A stretch of 5,556 nt of DNA. Source: Pseudomonadota bacterium. GTDB lineage: Bacteria > Pseudomonadota > Alphaproteobacteria > Rhizobiales > Devosiaceae. The DNA lies in the NCBI GenBank assembly GCA_023433985.1, contig JAEYTN010000389.1, forward strand, positions 1-5,556. The letters are read 5' to 3'. A program made the position numbers and the translations under genes. This document shows, piece after piece, positions 1 to 4,861 of the stretch (its first letter is position 1; each line of letters starts with the position of its first letter). The notes under the pieces were generated by a model. The model worked only from the letters and a program-made list of their open reading frames with translations. It made no database searches and was not told the origin of the DNA.

Positions 1-134
1 GGCTGGCAGCCGCTGCCCGGACCGCCGTGGAGGTAGACTGCGGGCGTGAGCCCCGGGTGGCCGAGAGTTTCGACGTGGAGTTCGTGGCCGTCGGTGACCG
101 GGAGGCGGAAGGTGGGGGTGGCGGGCGAGTGCAT
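1..134 (-). CDS. pip: Proline iminopeptidase, N-terminal fragment (cut by window edge)
   Basis: The 44 visible codons begin at an ATG (134-132) and run off the left edge. The frame reads FRLPVTDGHELHVETLG, then AVYLHGGPGSGCQ. An early beta-hairpin of the type DGHxLxVExxG followed by LHGGPGSGC is the hallmark of the proline iminopeptidase branch of alpha/beta hydrolases. The HGGPG loop forms the oxyanion hole in that family. These cytoplasmic enzymes remove N-terminal proline from peptides. The catalytic Ser, Asp and His lie outside the window, so activity cannot be judged. No Shine-Dalgarno sequence precedes the ATG (the bases before it are CCACCCCC), and a TATACT box lies 8 bases upstream, so the mRNA is probably leaderless. 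The gene lies 144 bp beyond pqqE in the same direction but seems to have its own promoter. A link to PQQ precursor processing is possible but unsupported. Another alpha/beta hydrolase with the same loop is the main alternative. Confidence 0.85.
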   Translation of the reverse strand, partial: MHSPATPTFRLPVTDGHELHVETLGHPGLTPAVYLHGGPGSGCQ

Positions 135-142
135 GGGGGTGG

Positions 143-148
143 AGTATA
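143..148 (-). promoter_or_regulatory. Putative -10 box (TATACT) for pip, leaderless spacing
   Basis: On the minus strand TATACT matches the sigma70 -10 consensus at five of six bases and ends 8 bases before the pip ATG. Transcription starting about 7 bases after the box would begin at or one or two bases before the A of ATG. The matching -35 is weak: TTTCCC at 171-166 with a 17-base spacer. Assigned by pattern only. Confidence 0.5.
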
Positions 149-150
149 CC

Positions 151-186
151 GGGGGGATGGAGCGGGGGAAACGGGGGGTGATGGGG
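151..186 (+). other. G-quadruplex-type G-run motif in the pip promoter region
   Basis: Four G-runs of 6, 5, 6 and 4 bases (151-156, 164-168, 173-178, 183-186) are separated by loops of 7, 4 and 4 bases. This fits the standard G3+N1-7 quadruplex pattern even at four-G stringency. More G-runs flank it (114-118, 123-125, 135-139, 189-191, 194-196). It lies on the strand that is template for pip and overlaps the expected -35 area. Folding is inferred, not shown. Confidence 0.5.
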
Positions 187-211
187 CCGGGTCGGGTTTG
201 TTGCCGCGCCC

Positions 212-249
212 CCTCCACCACGCTCCCCTCTCCCGCTTCGCGGTGGAGG
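212..249. repeat. Intergenic palindromic element between pqqE and pip
   Basis: CCTCCACC at 212-219 pairs perfectly with GGTGGAGG at 242-249, around a 22-base C/T-rich spacer that ends GCTTCGC. It starts 29 bases past the pqqE stop (279). As RNA it could form the 3' end of the pqq transcript, but no U-tract follows, so it is not a standard intrinsic terminator. The pyrimidine-rich palindrome with a central CGCTTCGCG-like core resembles dispersed intergenic repeats that I recall from several alphaproteobacterial genomes. That identity is memory-based, and only one copy is visible here. Confidence 0.5.
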
Positions 250-278
250 ATCACTCGGCCGTTGTGCCTGCCAAGAGC

Positions 279-1484
279 TTAGAAATTCTGCGTTTCAGGC
301 TCCAGGGTGCCGCCGGCGAAGTTGCGGTAGAGGTAGCGGTTGGTGCCGGTGGCAGACTCCAGTTCGGCGGTCTTGAAGATGGTTTCGTGCAAGGGGGAGA
401 GGTGGCAGGCGGGGTCGGTGGCGCCGGCATCGCCGGTGAGCGCGAAAGCCTGGCAGCGGCAGCCGCCGAAATCCATCTCCTTGAAGGCGCAGCTCTGGCA
501 CGGTTCGCGCATCCAGCCGGTGCCGCGGTATTTGTTGAAGGCGTCGGAGTTCTGCCAAATCCAGGCGATGGAGTGGTTGGAGCGGACCGACTCGAACTCC
601 AGCGTCGCGATCGATTCCGCGGCGTGGCAGGGAAGGACCTTGCCCGAGGGCGTGATGTTGAAGAACTGCCGCCCCCAGCCGCCCATGCACTTCTTGGGAC
701 GGATCGCGTAGTAGTCGGGCACCACGAAATCGATGTCGAGGATGCCGGCGAGGCGGGTTTGGGCGGCCTCGACGGTGGCGGTCATCTCGTCGATCTGCGC
801 GAGGGTGGGCATCAGGGCGGCGCGGTTCTTGAGGGCCCAGCCATAGTACTGGACGTTGGCGACCTCGATGCGGTCGGCATCGAGCGCCAGTGCCATGTCG
901 ATGATGCCGGGGAGCTGGTGCAGGTTCTGCCGGTGCATTACGGCATTGACGGTGAGCGGCAGGCCGACCTCGCGGGCCCAGCCGGCGGCCTCGAGCTTCT
1001 TACTATGCCCCTTGAAGCCGGCGACGCGGTTGGCGAGCTCGGGCTCGTTGCCCTGGAAGCTGATCTGGATGTGGCAGAGGCCGGCGTCGGCCATCGCTTC
1101 GAGTTTTTCGCGGGTGAGAAGGACGGCGGAGGTGATGAGGTTGCTGTAGAGGCCGAGGTCGGTGGCGTGCTGGATGAGTTCGGTGAGGTCCTTGCGGACG
1201 GTGGGCTCGCCGCCCGAGAAGTGCACCTGAAGGACGCCGATTTCGCTGAGCTCGGTGAGGACCTTCTTCCACTCCTCGGTGGTGAGCTCATTGCCGGCGC
1301 GCTCCATCTCGACCGGGTTGGAGCAGTAGCCGCATTGCAGCGGGCAGCGGTGGGTGAGCTCGAGCAGGACGGCGAGCGGGATGCCGTAGGTTTCGGCGAC
1401 TGACCTGGCCGGACCTTCCATGATGGCGAGGCCGTCATTGCTGTCATGCAGGACGGGGCTGGCGTCGGTGAGGGTGGGGCTCAT
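279..1484 (-). CDS. pqqE: PqqA peptide cyclase (radical SAM/SPASM)
   Basis: This 401-residue enzyme uses S-adenosylmethionine to join the Glu side-chain carbon to the Tyr ring of PqqA, the first committed step of PQQ synthesis. The radical SAM cluster motif CX3CX2C is at C47, C51 and C54 (THRCPLQCGYCSNP), with the SAM-contacting GGEP at 91-94. The C-terminal SPASM domain holds C266, C286, C329, C332, C342, C344 and C360, plus D338. Their spacing matches the auxiliary-cluster ligands I recall from the Methylobacterium enzyme, so both auxiliary clusters look intact. The ATG at 1484 overlaps the pqqD stop in ATGA and has GGAG 8 bases upstream, which settles the start even though the open frame extends to about 1895. 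The N-terminus is somewhat longer than usual (about 46 residues before the first cluster cysteine). It is the last gene of the operon. The family assignment is secure. Confidence 0.98.
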   Translation of the reverse strand: MSPTLTDASPVLHDSNDGLAIMEGPARSVAETYGIPLAVLLELTHRCPLQCGYCSNPVEMERAGNELTTEEWKKVLTELSEIGVLQVHFSGGEPTVRKDLTELIQHATDLGLYSNLITSAVLLTREKLEAMADAGLCHIQISFQGNEPELANRVAGFKGHSKKLEAAGWAREVGLPLTVNAVMHRQNLHQLPGIIDMALALDADRIEVANVQYYGWALKNRAALMPTLAQIDEMTATVEAAQTRLAGILDIDFVVPDYYAIRPKKCMGGWGRQFFNITPSGKVLPCHAAESIATLEFESVRSNHSIAWIWQNSDAFNKYRGTGWMREPCQSCAFKEMDFGGCRCQAFALTGDAGATDPACHLSPLHETIFKTAELESATGTNRYLYRNFAGGTLEPETQNF

Positions 1485-1810
1485 GATTTCGGCTCCCTGG
1501 CCTGGATGACGAAGCCGGAACTGGCGAGGTCCTGCAGCATGGCGATGACGTCGGCCGCGATCTCCTCGCGCGGGGCGGCGTAGCGCTCGGCGAGGGTGTC
1601 GATGAGGGCGGCGACGCTGGCCTTGCCGTCGCAGAGCTGGAGGATTTCGACCGCCGTTTCGTCGGGCGCCATGACGCGCTCGGGGACGAGCAGCACCCAG
1701 CGCTCGCGGCTGTCGTCGTAGCGGAGACGGACGCCGCGGGCGAGGGTCGGGATGCTCGCCTCCTCCACCTTCAGCCGGCGGCGCAGCGCGGGGGCAATGG
1801 TCTCGGTCAT
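1481..1810 (-). CDS. pqqD: PqqA-binding chaperone (RiPP recognition element protein)
   Basis: PqqD is a small cytoplasmic protein that binds the PqqA peptide and presents it to PqqE; it is the founding example of the RiPP recognition element, a winged-helix fold. The protein has 109 residues against about 90-95 in many homologues. It shows the family pattern: PTLARGVRLRYDDSRERWVLLVPE around 21-44 (the beta-strands that clamp the peptide), then the helices DETAVEILQLCDG (50-62) and VAALIDTLAERY, and a final helix IAADVIAMLQDLASSGFV. The ATG at 1810 overlaps the pqqC TGA, and the stop overlaps the pqqE ATG, both as ATGA. The Shine-Dalgarno signal is weak (GAGCG), so translation probably depends on coupling to pqqC. 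It is a free-standing protein, not the PqqCD fusion found in some methylotrophs. Confidence 0.96.
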   Translation of the reverse strand: MTETIAPALRRRLKVEEASIPTLARGVRLRYDDSRERWVLLVPERVMAPDETAVEILQLCDGKASVAALIDTLAERYAAPREEIAADVIAMLQDLASSGFVIQAREPKS

Positions 1811-2571
1811 TGTTCGCTCGGCACGAAGGCGCCCGGCGGGGCGTGGCCTTCGACATAGGCGTGGTAGAGCGCGTCGAGCTGGACCCAGAGCACATTGGTC
1901 TTGAAGATCAGCGCGTTGCAGACGAGCTGGCGCTCGTAGGGGCTGCGGGCATGCTCCCTGACGTAGTTCAGGGCGAACTCGCTGTCGCGAGGCGCCTGGG
2001 TGAGGCGGCGGCTGAAATAGGTCATGATGGATGGATCGATGAAGTCGTAGTGCTTCAGCATGCCCGAGATGCGCTCCTCGTGGAGGTTGGGTGCGAACAG
2101 CTCGGTGAGCGAGGAGGCGATGGCTTCGAGCGGCGACTTTTCGCGCACGAAGTGGACATAGGCCTCGACGGCGAAACGGGTGGCGGGGAGGATGCCCTCG
2201 GCGCTCTCGACATAGGCGGTGTCGAGGCCGAGGCCCTCGGTCAGCTTGATCCAGCGCTCGATGCCGCCCTCGGTGCCGATGTCGCCGTCGTGGTCGGAGA
2301 TGCGGTGGCGCCACTCGATACGGGTGTCGCGGTCGCGGAAGCGGGAGATGACCACCGCGTCCTTTATCGGGATGGTCGACTGGTAGTAGTAGCGGTTGAG
2401 CGCCCAGGCCTGCACCTGGCCCTTGTTCAGCTTGCCGCCGTGCAAGAGGCCGTGGAACGGGTGGAGGTTGTGGTAGCGCGTGGCGCCGATGAAGCGGAGC
2501 TGCTCCTCGAGCTGCTCGGGCGTATCGAGCGGAGCGTCGGCGGGGACCGAGAAGGCGGTCAGTGCAGTCAT
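1807..2571 (-). CDS. pqqC: Pyrroloquinoline-quinone synthase
   Basis: PqqC catalyses the last step: ring closure and eight-electron oxidation of the bicyclic intermediate AHQQ to PQQ, using O2 without metal or cofactor. It is an all-helical protein of the TenA/heme-oxygenase-like fold. The 254-residue protein has every active-site residue I know from the Klebsiella enzyme, at a constant offset of 10: Y33 and H34 (TRYHNLHPFH), H94 (SDHDGD), H164 (NLHEER), Y185 and R189 (MTYFSRRL) and K224 (FKTNVLW). The first ten residues are an N-terminal extension over that enzyme. The start at 2571 is fixed by the TTATGA overlap with the pqqB stop and by GGAG 8 bases upstream. It should be catalytically competent. 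The TGA overlaps the pqqD start. Confidence 0.98.
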   Translation of the reverse strand: MTALTAFSVPADAPLDTPEQLEEQLRFIGATRYHNLHPFHGLLHGGKLNKGQVQAWALNRYYYQSTIPIKDAVVISRFRDRDTRIEWRHRISDHDGDIGTEGGIERWIKLTEGLGLDTAYVESAEGILPATRFAVEAYVHFVREKSPLEAIASSLTELFAPNLHEERISGMLKHYDFIDPSIMTYFSRRLTQAPRDSEFALNYVREHARSPYERQLVCNALIFKTNVLWVQLDALYHAYVEGHAPPGAFVPSEQ

Positions 2572-3470
2572 AAGGTGATCTCCATCCCATCGGCCGGTAT
2601 CTGCCAGCCGGATTGTTCTGCCGCCCTGCGCTCGGGGGAGCCGGGCATCAGGGCGGGGTTCGAATTGTTGATGTGCAGAAAGACCTTGCGCTCGATGCCC
2701 AGCGCGTCGAGCGCGGGAATAGTCGCGGACATGGCCATGTGGCCCATGCGCTGGCCGCTTTTCTGCGAGAGGCCGGCGCGGATCATCTCGTCGTCGGTGA
2801 AGAGCGTGCCGTCGAAGAAGACGAGCTTCGCGCCGCGGAGGTAACCCTCGACTTCCGGCGTGAGAGCGGCGCAGGCGGCGAGGAAGACCAGGCTCTCACC
2901 GCTCACCGTGTCGCGGATGACGAAGCCGAGCGTATCGCCGTCCTCGTTCGCTGCGGTGTCCTCGACGAAGAGGGCGGCCTTGCCGGGGGCGACGAAGGGG
3001 AGGATTTCGAGGCCGGAGGGCGTGCCGTCCGGGAGGGTGGGCTCGAAGGCTGCGCCGGGTTCTACCGCGTGACGCGGGACGAGGTTCGGCTTCAGCACGT
3101 TGAAGATGCTGTTGGCGGCGAGCAGGTCGAGCACGCGGCGGTGGGCGTAGAGATTGAACGCCGTGCCTTCGCGCAGGCTGAGCAAGCCGGCGACGGCATC
3201 GACTTCGCCGTTCGCGAGAATCACGCCGGCGACCGGGCTGTGGCGGAGGGCGCGCGGGTGGAGCGCCGGGGTATCGGCGAGCTGCTGGCGCAGGTCGGGG
3301 GAAGCGTTGACGAGGAACCAGTGCTCGCGGTCGGCGCTGACGGCGATGGAGGCCTGCGTCATCCGCATTTCGGGGTGGCCGTTGCGGGCGGCGCGGCAGT
3401 TGTCGCAGCCGCAGTTCCACTGTGGCACCCCGCCACCTGCCGCGGTCCCCAGGACGACGATGCTGAGCAT
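2568..3470 (-). CDS. pqqB: PQQ biosynthesis protein PqqB (metallo-beta-lactamase fold)
   Basis: PqqB has a metallo-beta-lactamase fold. It was long thought to act in PQQ export, but biochemical work supports an iron-dependent hydroxylase acting on the cross-linked Glu-Tyr after its release from PqqA. The 300-residue protein starts IVVLGTAAGGGVPQWNC and has the structural zinc site CxCxxC (C20, C22, C25). Other family blocks are NASPDLRQQL (55-64), AGLLSLREG (94-102), FFDGTLFTDDEMI (218-230), RMGHMAMS (241-248) and HINNSNPALM (266-275). The segment usually read as VDH before AGLL is VDA here (D91, A92), so one expected metal ligand seems lost; this needs comparison with close relatives. The ATG at 3470 has GGGGA 8 bases upstream, 30 bp after the pqqA stop, and sits in the loop of an inverted repeat. 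The family call is secure; activity is less so. Confidence 0.97.
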   Translation of the reverse strand: MLSIVVLGTAAGGGVPQWNCGCDNCRAARNGHPEMRMTQASIAVSADREHWFLVNASPDLRQQLADTPALHPRALRHSPVAGVILANGEVDAVAGLLSLREGTAFNLYAHRRVLDLLAANSIFNVLKPNLVPRHAVEPGAAFEPTLPDGTPSGLEILPFVAPGKAALFVEDTAANEDGDTLGFVIRDTVSGESLVFLAACAALTPEVEGYLRGAKLVFFDGTLFTDDEMIRAGLSQKSGQRMGHMAMSATIPALDALGIERKVFLHINNSNPALMPGSPERRAAEQSGWQIPADGMEITL

Positions 3471-3491
3471 GTGACCGGTCCCCGCGGCAGG
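3436..3491 (-). promoter_or_regulatory. Inverted repeat enclosing the pqqB ribosome site and start
   Basis: CCTGCCGCGG (3436-3445) is perfectly complementary to CCGCGGCAGG (3482-3491). In the transcript the 5' arm ends at the GG that begins the GGGGA ribosome site, and the 36-base loop contains the pqqB ATG. The palindrome GACCGGTC (3473-3480) lies inside the loop. A 10-bp, nearly all-GC stem at this place could lower translation of pqqB, or trim the transcript after pqqA. The repeat is seen; the function is inferred. Confidence 0.5.
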
Positions 3492-3500
3492 ATCAGCGTG

Positions 3501-3584
3501 TTACTTGCGGGTCGCGCAAGCGTACATGTTGATCTCCATGCTCACCGGAACTTCGACGAGCTTGGGCTTTTTCCATGCCTTCAT
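3501..3584 (-). CDS. pqqA: PQQ precursor peptide PqqA
   Basis: This 27-residue ribosomal peptide is the substrate from which PQQ is carved. It starts MKAWKKPKLVEVPV and ends VSMEINMYACATRK. Glu17 and Tyr21 form the invariant E-x3-Y pair whose carbons become the PQQ skeleton; the basic KxWKKPK leader region should be the part held by PqqD. The gene is too short for ordinary ORF finding but lies exactly where expected, first in the operon and 30 bp before pqqB. A strong ribosome site, GAGGAGA, stands 6 bases before the ATG and suits a peptide needed in excess over its enzymes. The single Cys23 after the Tyr is not known to take part in cross-linking. No gene for the releasing protease (pqqF/G type) is visible in the window. 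Confidence 0.97.
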   Translation of the reverse strand: MKAWKKPKLVEVPVSMEINMYACATRK

Positions 3585-3590
3585 TTGGGA

Positions 3591-3597
3591 TCTCCTC
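3591..3597 (-). promoter_or_regulatory. Strong ribosome binding site of pqqA
   Basis: GAGGAGA on the minus strand, with 6 bases to the ATG, is the best Shine-Dalgarno match in the operon and fixes the pqqA start. A second ATG five bases downstream is out of frame with the peptide. Confidence 0.85.
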
Positions 3598-3658
3598 ACG
3601 TTGGCCGGCGGGAATGCCGACAGTGAGAAGCTTGCGGGACACGCGCGCGGCTCGCACT

Positions 3659-3687
3659 CTATCCTGTTGATAGACAACGCCTATTGG
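3659..3687 (-). promoter_or_regulatory. Candidate LysR-type operator upstream of pqqA
   Basis: Read on the plus strand, three half-sites follow each other: CTATC (3659-3663), GATAG (3669-3673) and CTATTGG (3681-3687). The first two form a perfect inverted repeat around CTGTT; the last two form ATAG-N7-CTAT (3670-3684), a spacing familiar from LysR-family sites. The first and third half-sites are 22 bp apart, about two helical turns. The cluster lies 75-103 bp before the pqqA ATG and ends one base short of the LysR stop codon. No convincing -35/-10 pair follows, as expected for a promoter needing an activator. Binding is inferred. Confidence 0.5.
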
Positions 3688-4770
3688 TTAGAAATTGGAG
3701 AGAGGCGAACGCTCGAGGAAGGGCGGCGTCGGCAGCATGGCCGGCTTCTCAAAGCGCTCGCCGACAGCCTGCAGGGTATCGAGCAGGGCGCAGAACGGCA
3801 TCTGCCGGCGATATTGGCTGGGCACCAGCGCGACGAGCCGGCGAGGCGGCACGGCAACCTTGTAGAGCCTGACGCCGACCGGGGGGCCGCCGCCCATCAG
3901 GGTGGAGAGCGCCGGGGCGAGGCAGACGCCGGTGCCGGCGCGGACGAGGCCGATGGCCACCTCGAAGCTGCGGCACTGGGCGACGATGCGGTTGGATGGC
4001 AGCATTTCGGCATACCAATCCTCGACGCGCTTGGTGTGCTGGGTACCGAAGTTGAACTGGATGGAGCGGCCGAGCACGGCGAGCGCTTCGGGTTCGAGTT
4101 CGAGGCGCGGGTTCCTGACCTTCGCCAGGTCGATGCCTTCGGGGACGACGAGGACGTAGGGGTCGTCGATCAGCGGCACCTGCAGAAAGCCGACGCCGGC
4201 CTCGGCAATGGAGTTGGCGGCAAGGAGGCCGATGTTCACCCGGCGGCCGTAGAGCAGTTCCAGGATGTCGTTGGGCGCGGCTTCCTGGATGTCGAAATCG
4301 ACGTCGGGGTAGGCCTGCTGGGTCTGGGTGACGGCGGCGGGGAGCAGCACACGGAGCACCGAGGTGATGCCGGCGATGCGGACGGTGGCGCGGTGGCCGC
4401 CGCTGAAGCGCTGCAGGCCCTCCTCGAGGTCCTGCATGTTGCGCAGCACGGTTTCGGCGCGAGGCAACAGGAACTTGCCGGCTTCGGTAAGCACCATCTC
4501 GTTGGAGCGGCGGTGGAAGAGCTTCGAGCCGAGGGTGGCTTCGAGCTTCGACAGCTGCTGGCTGAGCGAAGGCTGGGCGAGGCCGAGCTGCTTGGCCGCC
4601 TTGGTCAGTGTTTCCGAATGCGCGACGGCCCAGAAGATACGGAGCTGGTGGACCGTGACGTCGGGACGGCGGCCAACTTCGCCTGCCTTCAGCCGCCGCG
4701 GCTCCTGCGCCAGCGCCAGTTGTGCCGCAGCGCCGAAATCCACGCCGTCATCGTCGTCGACCTTGACCAA
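3688..4770 (-). CDS. LysR-type transcriptional regulator
   Basis: From the chosen start the protein has 360 residues. A winged helix-turn-helix spans about 39-98 (VHQLRIFWAVAHSETLTKAA, then QPSLSQQLSKLEATLGSKLF), a linker helix follows, and the periplasmic-binding-like effector domain runs from about 130 to 340 (RIAGITSVLRVLLPAAV, GLVRAGTGVCLAPAL). LysR proteins bind DNA as tetramers and answer to small ligands; this ligand is unknown. TTG at 4770 is preferred as start because AAGGAGA lies 5 bases before it. An upstream ATG at 4893 would overlap the transporter gene and ignore that site; a GTG at 4743 lacks one. With TTG, an unusual acidic-then-basic extension of about 38 residues (beginning VKVDDDDG) precedes the DNA-binding domain. 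The gene ends 103 bp before pqqA, co-oriented, with similar ATAG/CTAT sites upstream of both, so control of pqq and of itself is plausible. Confidence 0.94.
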   Translation of the reverse strand: MVKVDDDDGVDFGAAAQLALAQEPRRLKAGEVGRRPDVTVHQLRIFWAVAHSETLTKAAKQLGLAQPSLSQQLSKLEATLGSKLFHRRSNEMVLTEAGKFLLPRAETVLRNMQDLEEGLQRFSGGHRATVRIAGITSVLRVLLPAAVTQTQQAYPDVDFDIQEAAPNDILELLYGRRVNIGLLAANSIAEAGVGFLQVPLIDDPYVLVVPEGIDLAKVRNPRLELEPEALAVLGRSIQFNFGTQHTKRVEDWYAEMLPSNRIVAQCRSFEVAIGLVRAGTGVCLAPALSTLMGGGPPVGVRLYKVAVPPRRLVALVPSQYRRQMPFCALLDTLQAVGERFEKPAMLPTPPFLERSPLSNF

Positions 4771-4775
4771 ACCCG

Positions 4776-4782
4776 TCTCCTT
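4776..4782 (-). promoter_or_regulatory. Ribosome binding site deciding a TTG start of the LysR gene
   Basis: AAGGAGA on the minus strand lies 5 bases before TTG (4770-4768). No other in-frame start before the DNA-binding domain has a comparable site, so this decides the start. Its AAG (4782-4780) is also the 3' end of a hairpin arm, so access to it may vary. Confidence 0.7.
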
Positions 4783-4810
4783 GCCGGGGCAAGCTAGCCC
4801 GCCCGGCAAG
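4780..4810 (-). promoter_or_regulatory. Competing hairpins over the LysR ribosome site
   Basis: CTTGCCGGG (4780-4788) is perfectly complementary to CCCGGCAAG (4802-4810), giving a 9-bp stem with a 13-base loop. The same ribosome-proximal arm can instead pair with GCAAG at 4789-4793 as a tight 5-bp hairpin (CTTGC at 4780-4784, 4-base loop). The two folds exclude each other, and both cover the first three bases of AAGGAGA. No U-tract follows, so a terminator is unlikely. Confidence 0.45.
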
Positions 4811-4811
4811 C

Positions 4812-4835
4812 ATAGCGGCTTATAGGCGCTATTGG
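4812..4835 (-). promoter_or_regulatory. Candidate operator and -10 region of the LysR gene
   Basis: On the plus strand ATAGCG (4812-4817) and CGCTAT (4827-4832) form a perfect inverted repeat with a 9-base spacer. The spacer holds another ATAG (4822-4825), and the site continues into CTATTGG (4829-4835), the string also found upstream of pqqA. On the minus strand the centre contains TATAAG (4824-4819), five of six bases of a -10 box, which would place the transcript start near 4812. No clear -35 is seen. A site over the -10 fits autorepression; this is inferred. Confidence 0.5.
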
Positions 4836-4861
4836 CGTTCGACGGTTGCGGTGTCCACCGG

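Noticed and set aside
27..1403. Long plus-strand open frame (458 codons) opposite pqqE, and similar ones opposite pqqC, pqqB and the LysR gene
   Set aside because: These are Gly/Ala/Glu/Val-rich translations antisense to clearly identified proteins, with no recognisable domain; high GC content removes stop codons from the opposite strand.
1485..1895. N-terminal extension of the PqqE frame to an ATG near 1895
   Set aside because: The extension is Arg/Pro-rich, lies across pqqD and part of pqqC in another frame, and the family starts at the ATGA junction at 1484.
1811..2590. A PqqC-PqqD fusion, because the pqqD frame is open back to 2590
   Set aside because: The pqqD frame is an Arg/Pro-rich shadow of pqqC before 1810; authentic PqqC sequence is in a different frame and ends at its own TGA.
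4780..4810. Intrinsic terminator for the transporter gene
   Set aside because: The stem is good, but on the minus strand it is followed by GAGACGGG rather than a U-tract.
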